A DNA stretch of 64,000 nucleotides, from positions 1-64,000 of the forward strand of contig CALGAW010000014.1 in NCBI GenBank assembly GCA_937959115.1. Direction: 5' to 3'. Source of the stretch: an uncultured Saprospiraceae bacterium. GTDB lineage: Bacteria > Bacteroidota > Bacteroidia > Chitinophagales > Saprospiraceae. Position 1 is the stretch's first letter, and every line of letters starts with the position of its first letter. The position numbers and the translations under genes were made by a program. The notes under the pieces were generated by a model. The model worked only from the letters and a program-made list of their open reading frames with translations, ran no database searches and was not told the DNA's origin. This document shows positions 36,600-46,201 of the stretch, one piece after another.

Positions 36600-37776
36600 G
36601 CGAAGAATCAGACAAATAAAAGAATTTCCACTCAATCTTCTTAAAGACATGGGCTGGGATTGGTTTGCTGGAGATGGAGAATGGCTCTACCTAGCTCCCG
36701 AAATGATCGGTATTTCCAGATCAGAGGTCTCTGCTTTCAACAAAGCAAGTGAGGAACTATATCAAATGTTCTTGGACGCCACAGAATTTGTGATTAACAA
36801 TGATCTTTGGAATGAACTAAACATCCCACCTAACATAGTGGATATGATCCGTTTAACTTGGACAAAATCAAATCATCAACACCTGATTGGTAGATTCGAT
36901 CTAGCAGGAGGGATTGATGGATTACCAATCAAATTGATTGAATTCAACTCCGATACACCAACAATTCTTGCTGAAACTACCTTCATTCAAAAAGCCACTT
37001 TAGAGTTAAATGGCTTTGAAGATTATGGTCAATTCAATAACGTATACAAGGAACTGATTGACTATTTCCAAAAGCTGAAAGTCTTAAATCCAGATAAGCA
37101 ACCTACGCTCCTAGTCACCACAATGGGTCATGAAGAAGATGTGATCAATGCTGATGTTATCTATGACGCCGCCGAGGAAGCTGGCTTTGATGTAGAATAC
37201 AGGGACATGGAAGAAATAACCTTCTCTCCAGATGAAGGCATCTTTGCAGAATTGGAGGAAGGAGAGTTTATGCAATTCGACTTCTTGTTCAAAATTGTGC
37301 CTTGGGAATACATCGCACTTGAAGAACCAGAACTAATGGATATTCTTACTGAAATTGTAGAGAAAGATATGGCGATGATCCTTAATCCAGCCTACACCCT
37401 ACTCTTTCAATCAAAAGGGATGTTGAAAATGTTGTGGGATCTCAACCCAGGACATCCTCTATTATTGGAAACAACATCAAAACGTCCTTCAAACCCACTT
37501 GGACCATATGTAGAAAAAGTAGTGTATGGCCGTGAAGGGGAAAACATAACCATTTATGACAAGGATGGAGAAGTTATGGATGAGCGTGAAGGTGATTATT
37601 ATGAATTTCCAGTGATTTATCAAGATTTTGCTAAACTCCCAGTTGACGAAAGTGGAAATTATTATCAACCAGGTATTTTTTATGTAGATCGCCCTTGTGG
37701 CCTATCCTTTAGAAGGAGAAGCAGCCTCATCATTGACGAAGATTCTAAGTTTGTATCGCACTTCTATTTGGATTAA
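36592..37776 (+). CDS. Glutathionylspermidine synthase-like ATP-grasp protein (YgiC family)
   Basis: No ATG is available near the start. GTG 36592, overlapping the upstream stop by eight bases, gives 394 residues; TTG 36562 would add ten. The protein shows the C-terminal synthetase-domain pattern of the Gsp synthase family: RFDLAGGIDGLPIKLIEFNSDTP, NPGHPLLLETT, GPYVEKVVYGREGENI and a final YVDRPCGLSFRRR. It lacks the amidase domain, as YgiC does. It is expected to form an amide bond using ATP. The true substrate is unknown. Confidence 0.8.
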   Translation: MDKRRIRQIKEFPLNLLKDMGWDWFAGDGEWLYLAPEMIGISRSEVSAFNKASEELYQMFLDATEFVINNDLWNELNIPPNIVDMIRLTWTKSNHQHLIGRFDLAGGIDGLPIKLIEFNSDTPTILAETTFIQKATLELNGFEDYGQFNNVYKELIDYFQKLKVLNPDKQPTLLVTTMGHEEDVINADVIYDAAEEAGFDVEYRDMEEITFSPDEGIFAELEEGEFMQFDFLFKIVPWEYIALEEPELMDILTEIVEKDMAMILNPAYTLLFQSKGMLKMLWDLNPGHPLLLETTSKRPSNPLGPYVEKVVYGREGENITIYDKDGEVMDEREGDYYEFPVIYQDFAKLPVDESGNYYQPGIFYVDRPCGLSFRRRSSLIIDEDSKFVSHFYLD

Positions 37777-37863
37777 TAGATTATTTTTTACAATTTGCCC
37801 TTATATTATCAATGATTTAATTGGTAAAACAAGCGTATTAAATTAATCTAACCCTTCTTTCAA

Positions 37864-38760
37864 ATGGCAAATAAATTGAATTTCGCCTCCAGAAAAACCC
37901 TATTCTCAATTCTACTATTTCTAATTGTCAATTGGTCCTTCGGCCAAGAAACTACAGACCCCTTAGTTAAAAAGTATCCATTAAAAGGGATACACAATTT
38001 TAACATTGGAGTTGGCTACCCAAACTTAGTTGGTGCAAAATATGCAGCCGAAAATGTATTCAATTCTGCGATTGATCTTGTGGTATCAGAAGATAAGAAA
38101 GGCTACACAACACCTGACTTCACACTGAAGTACGAATATGGAGCATCTGAGCGGTTAGGGCTAGGGCTACACCTAGGCTATTTCAGAGCAAAATCAGCTG
38201 TTCAGTCCTTTCAGACCATCCAACAAGACATTAACACACAAACGGGAGGTGTCTTATGCCAACTGATCCCTGAGCTCTGTCCAAACGATCCAGACGATAC
38301 GGCAGACCCCGTGAGCGGCAAGGCGTACCGAGTCACTAATGCATATTCTGTTGCAGGACGGCTGGTGTACTATGTTCCTATTCGTGCCCTGCTATCAGGA
38401 GGGCCCAATGCAGCCGAGATCGTAGAAGACATGTTAACAAGCAAGAAGAATCCACAGATTGGTGGGCTCGACACTTATTTTTCAGTAGTTGCGGGGTACT
38501 CCTTCATCAAAAGTAAGCGAGTTGGTGAGCAAGCAGGTAGCCAGCCTTCAGTGCTAGACGACATCGTCAATATCGTTGGAGGTGTTGTGCCAGAAGAGTC
38601 AACTGCTAGCTTCAACAACGTTCCCTTAAACTGGGTTTATCAGTTGAGCGGTGGTGTGCGCTATCACCTCAATCCTAAATGGGCCATTTATGGTGAATTG
38701 GGCTACGGTACACTCGGATTGGTGAATCTCGGAGCTGTTTATAAGGTTTCGGGGAACTAA
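37864..38760 (+). CDS. Putative outer-membrane beta-barrel protein
   Basis: The 298-residue protein has a signal peptide (about 1-27, ending FGQ), then amphipathic strands such as FNIGVGYPNLVGAKY, ERLGLGLHLGYFRAK, VYQLSGGVRYHL and a last strand LGAVYKV near the C-terminus. A Cys pair and Asp-rich stretch (about 135-150) may form a loop. No specific family was recognised. It is likely monocistronic and followed by a bidirectional terminator. Confidence 0.7.
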   Translation: MANKLNFASRKTLFSILLFLIVNWSFGQETTDPLVKKYPLKGIHNFNIGVGYPNLVGAKYAAENVFNSAIDLVVSEDKKGYTTPDFTLKYEYGASERLGLGLHLGYFRAKSAVQSFQTIQQDINTQTGGVLCQLIPELCPNDPDDTADPVSGKAYRVTNAYSVAGRLVYYVPIRALLSGGPNAAEIVEDMLTSKKNPQIGGLDTYFSVVAGYSFIKSKRVGEQAGSQPSVLDDIVNIVGGVVPEESTASFNNVPLNWVYQLSGGVRYHLNPKWAIYGELGYGTLGLVNLGAVYKVSGN

Positions 38761-38928
38761 GATCTATCTAAGTAGGTGAGTGTCCTTAAACCTGTTAACA
38801 ACCTGAATGGTTTTTCAAGACCAGTAACATTGATTTCCTTACCCCACAGAATTTAACTTTACGGAGTAACTCAACATTCATTCTTATTGCATTAAAAGAT
38901 CCCTGTTGTAATGACATTTCTACCTATA

Positions 38929-38963
38929 AAAAAACCGGATACTGACATTCAGCATCCGGTTTT
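38929..38963. terminator. Bidirectional terminator
   Basis: AAAACCGGAT and ATCCGGTTTT, extended by CTGA/TCAG, form a long hairpin with A-run on the left and T-run on the right. It lies between two convergent genes ending at 38760 and 38990. Confidence 0.85.
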
Positions 38964-38989
38964 ATAATAATTTTTAGGATCGAAATCAA

Positions 38990-39622
38990 CTAATCAATTA
39001 AGTGATCTATAATGTCCATTTCCCTAGCGCTTGACTTGTTGGAAATTTCATCATGATATTTTGCAAATGTTACCGACATCCATGGCCAAACATAGAGCAA
39101 TCCAAGTCCTAGAGTCAAGATACACAATAACATCCAAGGAATGAATCGAAGCATAAGGATAAAAATGTCCATTTTGTAACCATCCATCATGTGCCAACTT
39201 TTCTTTAAGGCATCTACCGCGCTTATTTCTGGCTCATCTGAGATGATATAATAAGCTTGAGACCATCCCATTGCTACGATAAAGCCTGGAATTATAAGGA
39301 GAATCATTGCACACAGCACACCTAATCCCATTAATAAATAAGTGACAAAAGCAGTTCCGAAGTGCTTGAATCCTTCAAAAATATTTCCAAGTTCAGGATT
39401 TCTGTCTCTTGAAATATTTAGAGTAAAATAGGCTAGACCAAGTGCCATCGGACCACCGATCAATAATGACCCAAGTGGGATAAGACCTGATAGACCAGAT
39501 ACGATTAAATAAACCACAAAGGCTCCTATAATCATTCCTAGATGGGGAGACATTACACTTCTAGCTTCTGTCATTAAAGCTGATTGATTGACTTGAATTA
39601 ATTGTTTTTCTGCGTATTCCAT
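38990..39622 (-). CDS. DUF975-like integral membrane protein
   Basis: The 210-residue protein has about five hydrophobic segments. The mid-region (FEGFKHFGTAFVTYLL) and the motif SAVDALKKSWHMMDGYKMDIFIL (read in two parts, about residues 140-162) resemble the DUF975/GlpM-like membrane family. Function is not established. It stands alone, with convergent and divergent neighbours. Confidence 0.7.
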   Translation of the reverse strand: MEYAEKQLIQVNQSALMTEARSVMSPHLGMIIGAFVVYLIVSGLSGLIPLGSLLIGGPMALGLAYFTLNISRDRNPELGNIFEGFKHFGTAFVTYLLMGLGVLCAMILLIIPGFIVAMGWSQAYYIISDEPEISAVDALKKSWHMMDGYKMDIFILMLRFIPWMLLCILTLGLGLLYVWPWMSVTFAKYHDEISNKSSAREMDIIDHLID

Positions 39623-39778
39623 TTTTATGTTTTATTTTGGTTTCGAAAATGTAAAGATAAGATGAATTAGTAATAATTAACACAATATTCGACAACTATA
39701 TCCTTTTAATAGATGTACATACTACTTTGGATTGATTTTTGAACCATACTTTTTTTTTTAACAAAACAATTTAAAATA

Positions 39779-40246
39779 ATGAAATACGTTCAAAATTCAT
39801 TGCTAAATGCCCTGATTCTATCTTTAGTGTTATCAGTTGTGTTTTCAGCTTGTAAAAAAGATCCAGTTTTAGATCCAAGGATTTCAGATCTAAAAGTATG
39901 TGATGCAGCTCCTACTGATGAAGTTTTATGCGCAAGTCATAAAGGAACTTTTGCTCCTGAAGACGATGCTTTTTATGCTTCAGCAAAATTCATAGACATA
40001 TCTAAAGACACAGACGTTACTTTTTCACTTTTGGGAAAAGATTCTGATGGGAATTGGGAAATGATCGCTGACCTCACATTTAAACCTTCTCAGCAAGGAA
40101 CATTTGAAGACGAAACGTCATTTGACTTAAGTACCAACTTTACTAAAAATGCGACAGCAATGTGGACTGTTACAGATTATAAAGTTGAAACAAAGATTGA
40201 GTTAACGGACGGACCAACTGCTAGTAAAGAGTTTGATGTTCAATAG
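39779..40246 (+). CDS. Lipoprotein of unknown function
   Basis: The 155-residue protein has a lipoprotein signal with Cys at residue 25 (VFSAC), followed by KKDP. The mature part is beta-rich with two Cys (about 41 and 51) and no recognised domain. It lies alone and is followed by a hairpin terminator. Confidence 0.72.
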   Translation: MKYVQNSLLNALILSLVLSVVFSACKKDPVLDPRISDLKVCDAAPTDEVLCASHKGTFAPEDDAFYASAKFIDISKDTDVTFSLLGKDSDGNWEMIADLTFKPSQQGTFEDETSFDLSTNFTKNATAMWTVTDYKVETKIELTDGPTASKEFDVQ

Positions 40247-40277
40247 ATAAGATACCCATCTCAAAAAAATAAACGGA

Positions 40278-40318
40278 AAGAGGTTGTTAATTCTAATTAG
40301 CAGCCTCTTATTTATTTA
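40278..40318 (+). terminator. Rho-independent terminator
   Basis: GAGGTTGTTAATT pairs with AATTAGCAGCCTC (two G-T pairs, 2-base loop), followed by a T-rich run. It ends the lipoprotein transcript 30 bases upstream. Confidence 0.7.
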
Positions 40319-40409
40319 TAGTAACAAAGAAAAGAAAATTCTTGTATTTCCTGACGTCCCAGGAATTCTGAGCTGATAGGTAAGTTGACAATTGTTTGCC
40401 TTAAAGGCT

Positions 40410-40964
40410 CTACGAGATATAGAGGTTAATCTTGTTAATGTCTTCATTTATATGGTGAACCACTAACTGGCAAGCATTATGAAAGCTTGTCTGAGCATTT
40501 GCAATTTTAGTTTCAGCACCATTCAATTCTCCAGTAAGTTTTTCAACCTCTGTTTGATAAGAAGCAATTTCTTCTTGCAACTTTTTAATCTGTGCTTCTC
40601 TTTGCTTGATAACGGATTGATATTTTTCTAGTTTCTGTCGTTTATCCCCAATCCCCTTCTGAATTTGATTCTGTGCTGCTTTATCAAAATTCAGCTTTTC
40701 TTTTTCAATCACTTTCTTGTAGTACCCAGCGGTATCCAATAATTTTGACTTAGTTAAACCAAGGGTAGATGCAGTTACGTAAGCGGATTGAAACCGTGTT
40801 GCTTCATCAGAATGAATCGCTGACAATCCGGTAAGAGATTGTTTGAATTCAAGATAGTCAAATCCATCTAAATTGTGATCTTCAATTGCCTTTACAAGCA
40901 TGCTGGCACTTCGTTGATCTAATTGGGAACTCTCCCCAAAAATATCCATTATTGACTTTTTCAT
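40410..40964 (-). CDS. Coiled-coil cytosolic protein of unknown function
   Basis: ATG 40964 is chosen because a -7 element sits 30 bases upstream and the earlier start is not ATG. The 184-residue protein begins KKSIMDIFGESS and has a helical N-terminal half. A long coiled coil (about 100-165, heptads with KLQEEIASYQTEVEKLTGEL) follows. No signal peptide or membrane helix. I know the pattern from other Bacteroidota hypothetical proteins but no function. Confidence 0.72.
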   Translation of the reverse strand: MKKSIMDIFGESSQLDQRSASMLVKAIEDHNLDGFDYLEFKQSLTGLSAIHSDEATRFQSAYVTASTLGLTKSKLLDTAGYYKKVIEKEKLNFDKAAQNQIQKGIGDKRQKLEKYQSVIKQREAQIKKLQEEIASYQTEVEKLTGELNGAETKIANAQTSFHNACQLVVHHINEDINKINLYIS

Positions 40965-40994
40965 GAATTCTCTTTTTGATAAATTGCAATGGAG

Positions 40995-41002
40995 CAAATA
41001 TA
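40995..41002 (-). promoter_or_regulatory. Bacteroidota-type -7 element
   Basis: On the minus strand this reads TATATTTG, a perfect TAnnTTTG, 30 bases before the ATG at 40964. No clear -33. Confidence 0.45.
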
Positions 41003-41123
41003 AGGAAATTGTTTAAAATTAGGTTTAAACGGTAGGATTTGTTCGCATTAAAATAAAGGTTCGATTTTCCTAGTTAAAATGCCGAAGGCGATCGGTAAGA
41101 AAAAGCCCAAATCTAAAATGATA

Positions 41124-42443
41124 TTAAGATTTTAATGAATCCGGTTTACTATTATTGTCTTCAGTAAACTTAACTGGTAATTCATCTTCCATAAGGTATT
41201 GAACTTCATCCAACTGCAACTGAATAGAATCCCGTAAAGACTCAAAAGCAGGAATATACTTCTTAGGCATTGGTTTAGGCGGCGGCAATTTCAATTTCCG
41301 GTGATTAACTTGGCGACCGTCTTTCCAGAATCGGAAACAGACATGATACCCTGTAGCTAGTCCAGTCTTACCCACATACCCAATCACATCCCCTTGTTTC
41401 ACATGTACACCTGACCGTATTCCTTTTGCAAAACCACTCATATGTAAGTACTGGGTGGAATATTTCCTGTCGTGTTTTATCTTTACATACTTCCCATTAC
41501 CACGAGAAAAAGCGACTTTTGTTACCGTCCCTCCTGCTACTGCATAGATTGGTGTCCCCTTCGGAGCAGCATAGTCCGTGCCTAAATGTGGTCTGACACG
41601 CTTCAAGACTGGATGCAGTCTTGCTCTGTTAAAACCAGAAGAGATCCGTGAGTATCGAACAGGTGACTTCAGAAAGACTTTTTTCATTGGTCGGGCATCT
41701 CCATCAAAGTAATAACCATGATAGTCTACATCAGCTACTTCAAAGTAATAGCCCTGATAGTCTACATCATTATGAACAAACTCAGCCCCCGTAACACCTG
41801 CTACTCCTACAGATTGACCTTCGATAAACTGTTCATCGTAGATTAGTTTGAATTTATCTCCTTTTCTTACTTGATGAAAATCGATTGACCAACCAAAAAT
41901 ATCTTCCATCTTTACGGCCACTTCTATGGGTAGTTTATTCTTCACGATTGTTTCCCACAGCGAGGTATAAATCACACCCGATCCCGTCATTCTCCTTGTT
42001 TCAATCGGACGTTCTACCTTATAGACATTCATGGTGTCTCGAAGGTCATAGACGACGTAGAAATAAGGGCTTGGATCGTAAATAAAGTATTGTGCCTTTG
42101 CTAGGCTATCAAGAGAAGTTAAAATGGTGTATTTCTTTTTAGTTCTAAGCTTACGAACATCAAAAACTTCCTTTGCTTTTTTTGCTAATCGATCGATTTC
42201 CTGATATGAAATTTGATGTGGCAGTAATATATCAGCGAGGAATTGGTTCTTACCAATCTTTTCTTCTATGGTAACAAGCGAGTCAACGACAATACCATAC
42301 TTTATAGTTGGTTCTGGTACAGGTGGGGCCTCTACTACCTCGTTATCATTCTTCAGCTGGGGCTTTACCAACCAAAAAATAGAAAGGAATAATAATGAGA
42401 GTAAAGAAGCAACTATTACAACACGTTTCTTATTTAATGCCAC
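41124..42443 (-). CDS. M23 family metallopeptidase, membrane-anchored
   Basis: The 439-residue protein starts at GTG 42443 (no ATG upstream in frame), supported by a promoter 32 bases away. It has one N-terminal membrane helix (about 8-26), a middle region (about 45-245), and a C-terminal M23/LytM domain (about 262-385) with H286-LGTD290, H334 and H367-V-C369. The usual HxH motif is HVC here, so the second zinc ligand would be Cys. This variant occurs in other Bacteroidota M23 proteins. It likely trims peptidoglycan cross-links. A 12-residue tandem duplication of DVDYxGYYF lies at about 227-250. Confidence 0.88.
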   Translation of the reverse strand: MALNKKRVVIVASLLSLLFLSIFWLVKPQLKNDNEVVEAPPVPEPTIKYGIVVDSLVTIEEKIGKNQFLADILLPHQISYQEIDRLAKKAKEVFDVRKLRTKKKYTILTSLDSLAKAQYFIYDPSPYFYVVYDLRDTMNVYKVERPIETRRMTGSGVIYTSLWETIVKNKLPIEVAVKMEDIFGWSIDFHQVRKGDKFKLIYDEQFIEGQSVGVAGVTGAEFVHNDVDYQGYYFEVADVDYHGYYFDGDARPMKKVFLKSPVRYSRISSGFNRARLHPVLKRVRPHLGTDYAAPKGTPIYAVAGGTVTKVAFSRGNGKYVKIKHDRKYSTQYLHMSGFAKGIRSGVHVKQGDVIGYVGKTGLATGYHVCFRFWKDGRQVNHRKLKLPPPKPMPKKYIPAFESLRDSIQLQLDEVQYLMEDELPVKFTEDNNSKPDSLKS

Positions 42444-42747
42444 AATTCTTACTTTTTCTTTCGTTTCGTATGCACAAATATAGTGGTAGAAATCTCAAAA
42501 TCCAAAATAAGAAAGGATTATAACTATATGGTAATAAATAGTTAACATATTGGTTTTTGAATTCCGACATGCCCAAATCCACTTGTAACCTCTTTAACTA
42601 AGAGCCTTGAAATTACTTATTATCGATTGAAAGGTGATTTTAATTCCGAATGGTTTGTTTATAACCTCCAAGTTCTACCTCAAATTCTCTGGGTTCAGTG
42701 ATCTATTTTCTTTCAGTACCAACAAAGGCAAGATCATATGTATCAAT
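42444..42747. other. Intergenic region
   Basis: Contains the M23 gene promoter at its left end. The remaining 240 bases up to the stop of the glycoside-hydrolase-like gene show no gene or hairpin that I can support. Confidence 0.5.
42475..42507 (-). promoter_or_regulatory. Bacteroidota-type promoter of the M23 gene
   Basis: On the minus strand, TATATTTG (42475-42482) is a perfect -7 element and TTTTG at about 42503-42507 lies 20 bases upstream. The GTG start follows 31 bases downstream. Confidence 0.5.
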
Positions 42748-45700
42748 TTACCTAGGCACAACCGAAGAAAAACCAGAGTTAATATTCCACAATATCCGAT
42801 CTGCCCCATTTACATCCCCATTCATATTATGATCTGCGGACTGATAACGACCGTATTGTCCATTAGCAGATTGCCACCCTATCCGATCATTTCCGTTCAC
42901 ATCGTATCCAATATCCGTTGTTTGATTGCCATCTCCCATAAACATTGCCCACCGTTGAGCATCAATCTGCTTTTGCCCAAACAAGGTACCCTTCCAGGAA
43001 TCAGATGATCGAAAATCGTATTGCAGACGTCCATTCTGCAACACAACTGGTGAAGGAGACAACACGCCCATGTGGTTACGGTGCTCAATTTGGATGTAAT
43101 AGTCTCCAGCTGGAAGGTTCCAAACGACCTGATCATCCAAAAATATGATATGGCCATCCGCTTGAAGCAACGCAGCGTGAGCAGCCACTTCTGTATTCTT
43201 AGAAATACCTGTCCTAAATCCAACAAGTACCCAGTCTACAATCGGCACGTTTCCATAGTCGTTTGCGATAAGTGCATACTCATCTCTTAAGAAATCAGCT
43301 CCTTCCATCCCCATGTAATTCCAAGGAGCAATATCGTATGGCTGACCTGCAGGTGTGGATGTCACTCCTCCTTGCTGACCAGGTAGTAACTGGTACTGTG
43401 TATTCAGATCTGTTCGCATTTGAGTTAAATAGCTTCTAGGGTTGATTGCATCGGTTAGTGCACCTTCTAGATTAACCCATAGGTCAATCGGAGCACATTT
43501 CCCTGTATAAAGCGTTCCGAATGTTGTTGGATTAGACCATCCCATATCATTAGGATCAAACCAAGCTAACCGATCATCACGGGCTAAGCCATCATCGTCA
43601 TCATCCACCTTAAGGGCAAATCCTATTCGCTTTTCTGTTGGAGAAACCCCCGTCTGTCCGAGTGCTGACCAAGGAATTTGAATTTCTATTTGATAAGATG
43701 TCCCATCATCAACTTGACCAAACGTCACGCCAGTAAAGGTAGCAGGTTGTCCATTTTGAAAACTATAATAGTTAGGATCGCCTCGTCTAAATACAAGCTG
43801 GATATCACTTCCATCATAAGTAGAATCTCTACTGTAATCAGGATCAAGAAATAACTCAACCGCATCATCATCAAACGGATCAGCTCCTGAATCATTCAAC
43901 GCTTCATTATCCATTACATCAACCCAAACGTAAAGGTTATCTTCATCATACATCAATGCCCAATCAGCCGATAAATCACTAGGAATAATTGATGGATCTG
44001 TCAACGAATAATGATTTGTTCGATTCCACGCTTTTTCTGCAGCACCATCTATTGAAATTGAAGCATTTGTGCAACGTAACGCTCCATCATAAGGTAAAAG
44101 AGCAGTTCCTTTACAAGTACATTGATTATCGTATTTATCGTTTAAGGTTGCTGAATCATTATCATCACAAGGCTGACCTTCCTGTGGGCAATTAATCCCA
44201 CAATTGGGTGGTAATGGATTGTTTTGAATAAAATTTCGATAAGCAACATGTTTAGGAGATTGTGCATCTGGTTGCCCAACATATTCCTTCAACCCCCATG
44301 AACCCCATTTTGAAAACCGTCCGTGGCTTGCAAACATTGCAATAGACGACACTCCCTCAGCTTTTAAGTCATTTAAATGAAGTGTGTACATGTCTCCCAT
44401 TCGGGGATCCTTATTGGCATCAATAAACAAATCTACAATCGTTTGATTGTTCTCTACCCCACCATTCCCGGATAAGTGTTGCCCTCCTTCATATATAGAA
44501 ATTGCTGGAATTCCTTCATTAGTGATCAATGTATTGTAATTGCTTACCCAGTCTCTCGCAGTTTGCAAGCTTCCTTCGCCTCCAAAATAAGTTCCATTTT
44601 CAATTTGATCAAACAACGTATTTAGATCCCAAGTTTCTACTGTTGCTTGATTGGCAGGAGATCCTAACGAGCCGCTAAAATACGGTGCAATCGCCATCTC
44701 ATCTGGTACACAACCTGCTCCACAGACACCTCTATAAAATGGCAGTACATAGTTATCTACAAACCAACTATTTGCAGCCTGCCAAGCAATTACCTTAACC
44801 AGATTAGGCGCTGGGCCACCACTAGCAAACTCTGTTTCAAAAATGGTATGAATCTGAGCAGACCGATGACCAAAATAGGCAGGAGCATCCTCCCAATTAT
44901 TTCCAGTATTCTGCAGTCCTAGTTGACGTGCTAGATTTGCTGCTTCAGCATGTTGCGAAAAAATTCCATTCCACACTTCATTCGACAACTCAATACGAAC
45001 ATTTAAATTCGGATTGAGTGTATTTTTTATTGTTTGCGCCCAACTTGTAACCAACCCATCATCAGCTTGCAAAGGAATACAAAACCAAGGATCTACGTTC
45101 AATAAATTGGCCAATTCTATCATTTTTTCAAGCGCAGTCATTCGTTGCATTAATGCATTTGCTGGAGGATAGTCCTGAATACTAACGACCGGACTGTTAT
45201 TTGTTTCTCCCCAATCCATAAATCTCAATTGTTGATAATGACTAATTTCTTGGAGGAACTGTGGGCTAAACGTTTGCGTGAGTTGTTCTTCGGACGCCTT
45301 TGTAATTCGAAGATCACTAATGTTGTCTGAAGGACTATTGGCAGTAACCTCTACAAATAAGCTCGTACCACCGTTCATGGTAAACTCAATTCTTCCTGGC
45401 TGATTGAGTGTAACAGTGGTATTGCTTCCAGCAAGATAAATACCCACGTCAGCAGTTCCTGTATAAGTAAGTACAAAATCTTCATAAATCGGAGTAGATG
45501 TATCCCAAATTACACTTAGAATTCCAGATTGTCCAGTTGGAAGATACTTGTCAGGCGTAAGTTGATGATCAGAATACCAATTCCCCCATGTAGGGGATTG
45601 ATTTGGTGGAAACCATCCAAGAGAATGATGCGCAATATTCACAAAGTACCAATTGGAAGTCCACGGGGCAATTCCACCAAGATTCATTCCGTACCCGTCG

Positions 45701-45786
45701 GTACATGGTTGAGAAAACAACAATCCACTTGAGCAAACAAAAAGGAGTGGCAGAAGAATATTTTTAATTTTCGCAAGTAAGTTCAT
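42748..45786 (-). CDS. Secreted glycoside-hydrolase-like protein with CBM9-like domain and dockerin-like end
   Basis: The 1012-residue protein has a signal peptide (about 1-26). An N-terminal region (27-165) precedes a likely TIM-barrel (about 170-530) with IELSNEVWNG (E270 as candidate acid/base) and ISIYEGGQH (E433 as candidate nucleophile), the clan GH-A pattern. A Cys-rich linker (about 540-570, CDDNDSATLND) leads to a CBM9-like domain (about 580-775, with DLYVWVDVMDNEA-type strands and DDDAVELFLD). The last 225 residues match the end of the protein at 22483-24030, with two loops NGNDRI and NMNGDVNGADRIL. It probably cleaves a polysaccharide. The family and substrate are not assigned. Confidence 0.78.
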   Translation of the reverse strand: MNLLAKIKNILLPLLFVCSSGLLFSQPCTDGYGMNLGGIAPWTSNWYFVNIAHHSLGWFPPNQSPTWGNWYSDHQLTPDKYLPTGQSGILSVIWDTSTPIYEDFVLTYTGTADVGIYLAGSNTTVTLNQPGRIEFTMNGGTSLFVEVTANSPSDNISDLRITKASEEQLTQTFSPQFLQEISHYQQLRFMDWGETNNSPVVSIQDYPPANALMQRMTALEKMIELANLLNVDPWFCIPLQADDGLVTSWAQTIKNTLNPNLNVRIELSNEVWNGIFSQHAEAANLARQLGLQNTGNNWEDAPAYFGHRSAQIHTIFETEFASGGPAPNLVKVIAWQAANSWFVDNYVLPFYRGVCGAGCVPDEMAIAPYFSGSLGSPANQATVETWDLNTLFDQIENGTYFGGEGSLQTARDWVSNYNTLITNEGIPAISIYEGGQHLSGNGGVENNQTIVDLFIDANKDPRMGDMYTLHLNDLKAEGVSSIAMFASHGRFSKWGSWGLKEYVGQPDAQSPKHVAYRNFIQNNPLPPNCGINCPQEGQPCDDNDSATLNDKYDNQCTCKGTALLPYDGALRCTNASISIDGAAEKAWNRTNHYSLTDPSIIPSDLSADWALMYDEDNLYVWVDVMDNEALNDSGADPFDDDAVELFLDPDYSRDSTYDGSDIQLVFRRGDPNYYSFQNGQPATFTGVTFGQVDDGTSYQIEIQIPWSALGQTGVSPTEKRIGFALKVDDDDDGLARDDRLAWFDPNDMGWSNPTTFGTLYTGKCAPIDLWVNLEGALTDAINPRSYLTQMRTDLNTQYQLLPGQQGGVTSTPAGQPYDIAPWNYMGMEGADFLRDEYALIANDYGNVPIVDWVLVGFRTGISKNTEVAAHAALLQADGHIIFLDDQVVWNLPAGDYYIQIEHRNHMGVLSPSPVVLQNGRLQYDFRSSDSWKGTLFGQKQIDAQRWAMFMGDGNQTTDIGYDVNGNDRIGWQSANGQYGRYQSADHNMNGDVNGADRILWNINSGFSSVVPR

Positions 45787-46201
45787 CCTAATTTATTTTT
45801 ATATAATAATATACTAACAATCAAGTCATTTCACAAAATATCACACCATTTTATTGGAACAATCCATCTTGATCTGCACAATTATTTCCACCAATTTTAT
45901 GGATTAGAAATTGACTTATTCCTTCAATATGCAATAAAATCTGATTGGTCCGACACTTTGGCTCCTTGATTATTTTTCATTGCAAGCATTCGAGAAAGTA
46001 CGGTAAAATGGACGAGGGTGAGTTCCGAAACCCTAATGTTAGATCAAAATATTTGAACGTTCGAGAACCATATGTGAAAATACACAAATCCTTGAGTTTG
46101 CAGTTCGGGTAACATCGGTCTTCTTTGAGCTTATAAATTTATTTCTAATGCATAAAACGAGTGAAATTAGTTAATTTTGTATTTCTAGAAATAAACCAAA
46201 A
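45787..46201. other. Divergent intergenic region
   Basis: About 415 bases between the divergent glycoside-hydrolase-like and RHS genes. Only the RHS promoter element was recognised. The rest shows no ORF or strong hairpin. Confidence 0.5.
46172..46179 (+). promoter_or_regulatory. Bacteroidota-type -7 element before the RHS gene
   Basis: TAATTTTG fits TAnnTTTG, 22 bases before the ATG. No -33 match at the usual spacing. Confidence 0.45.

Noticed and set aside
42634-43008. 124-codon plus-strand ORF
   Set aside because: It lies antisense to the conserved C-terminal module of the glycoside-hydrolase-like gene and has no signal of its own.
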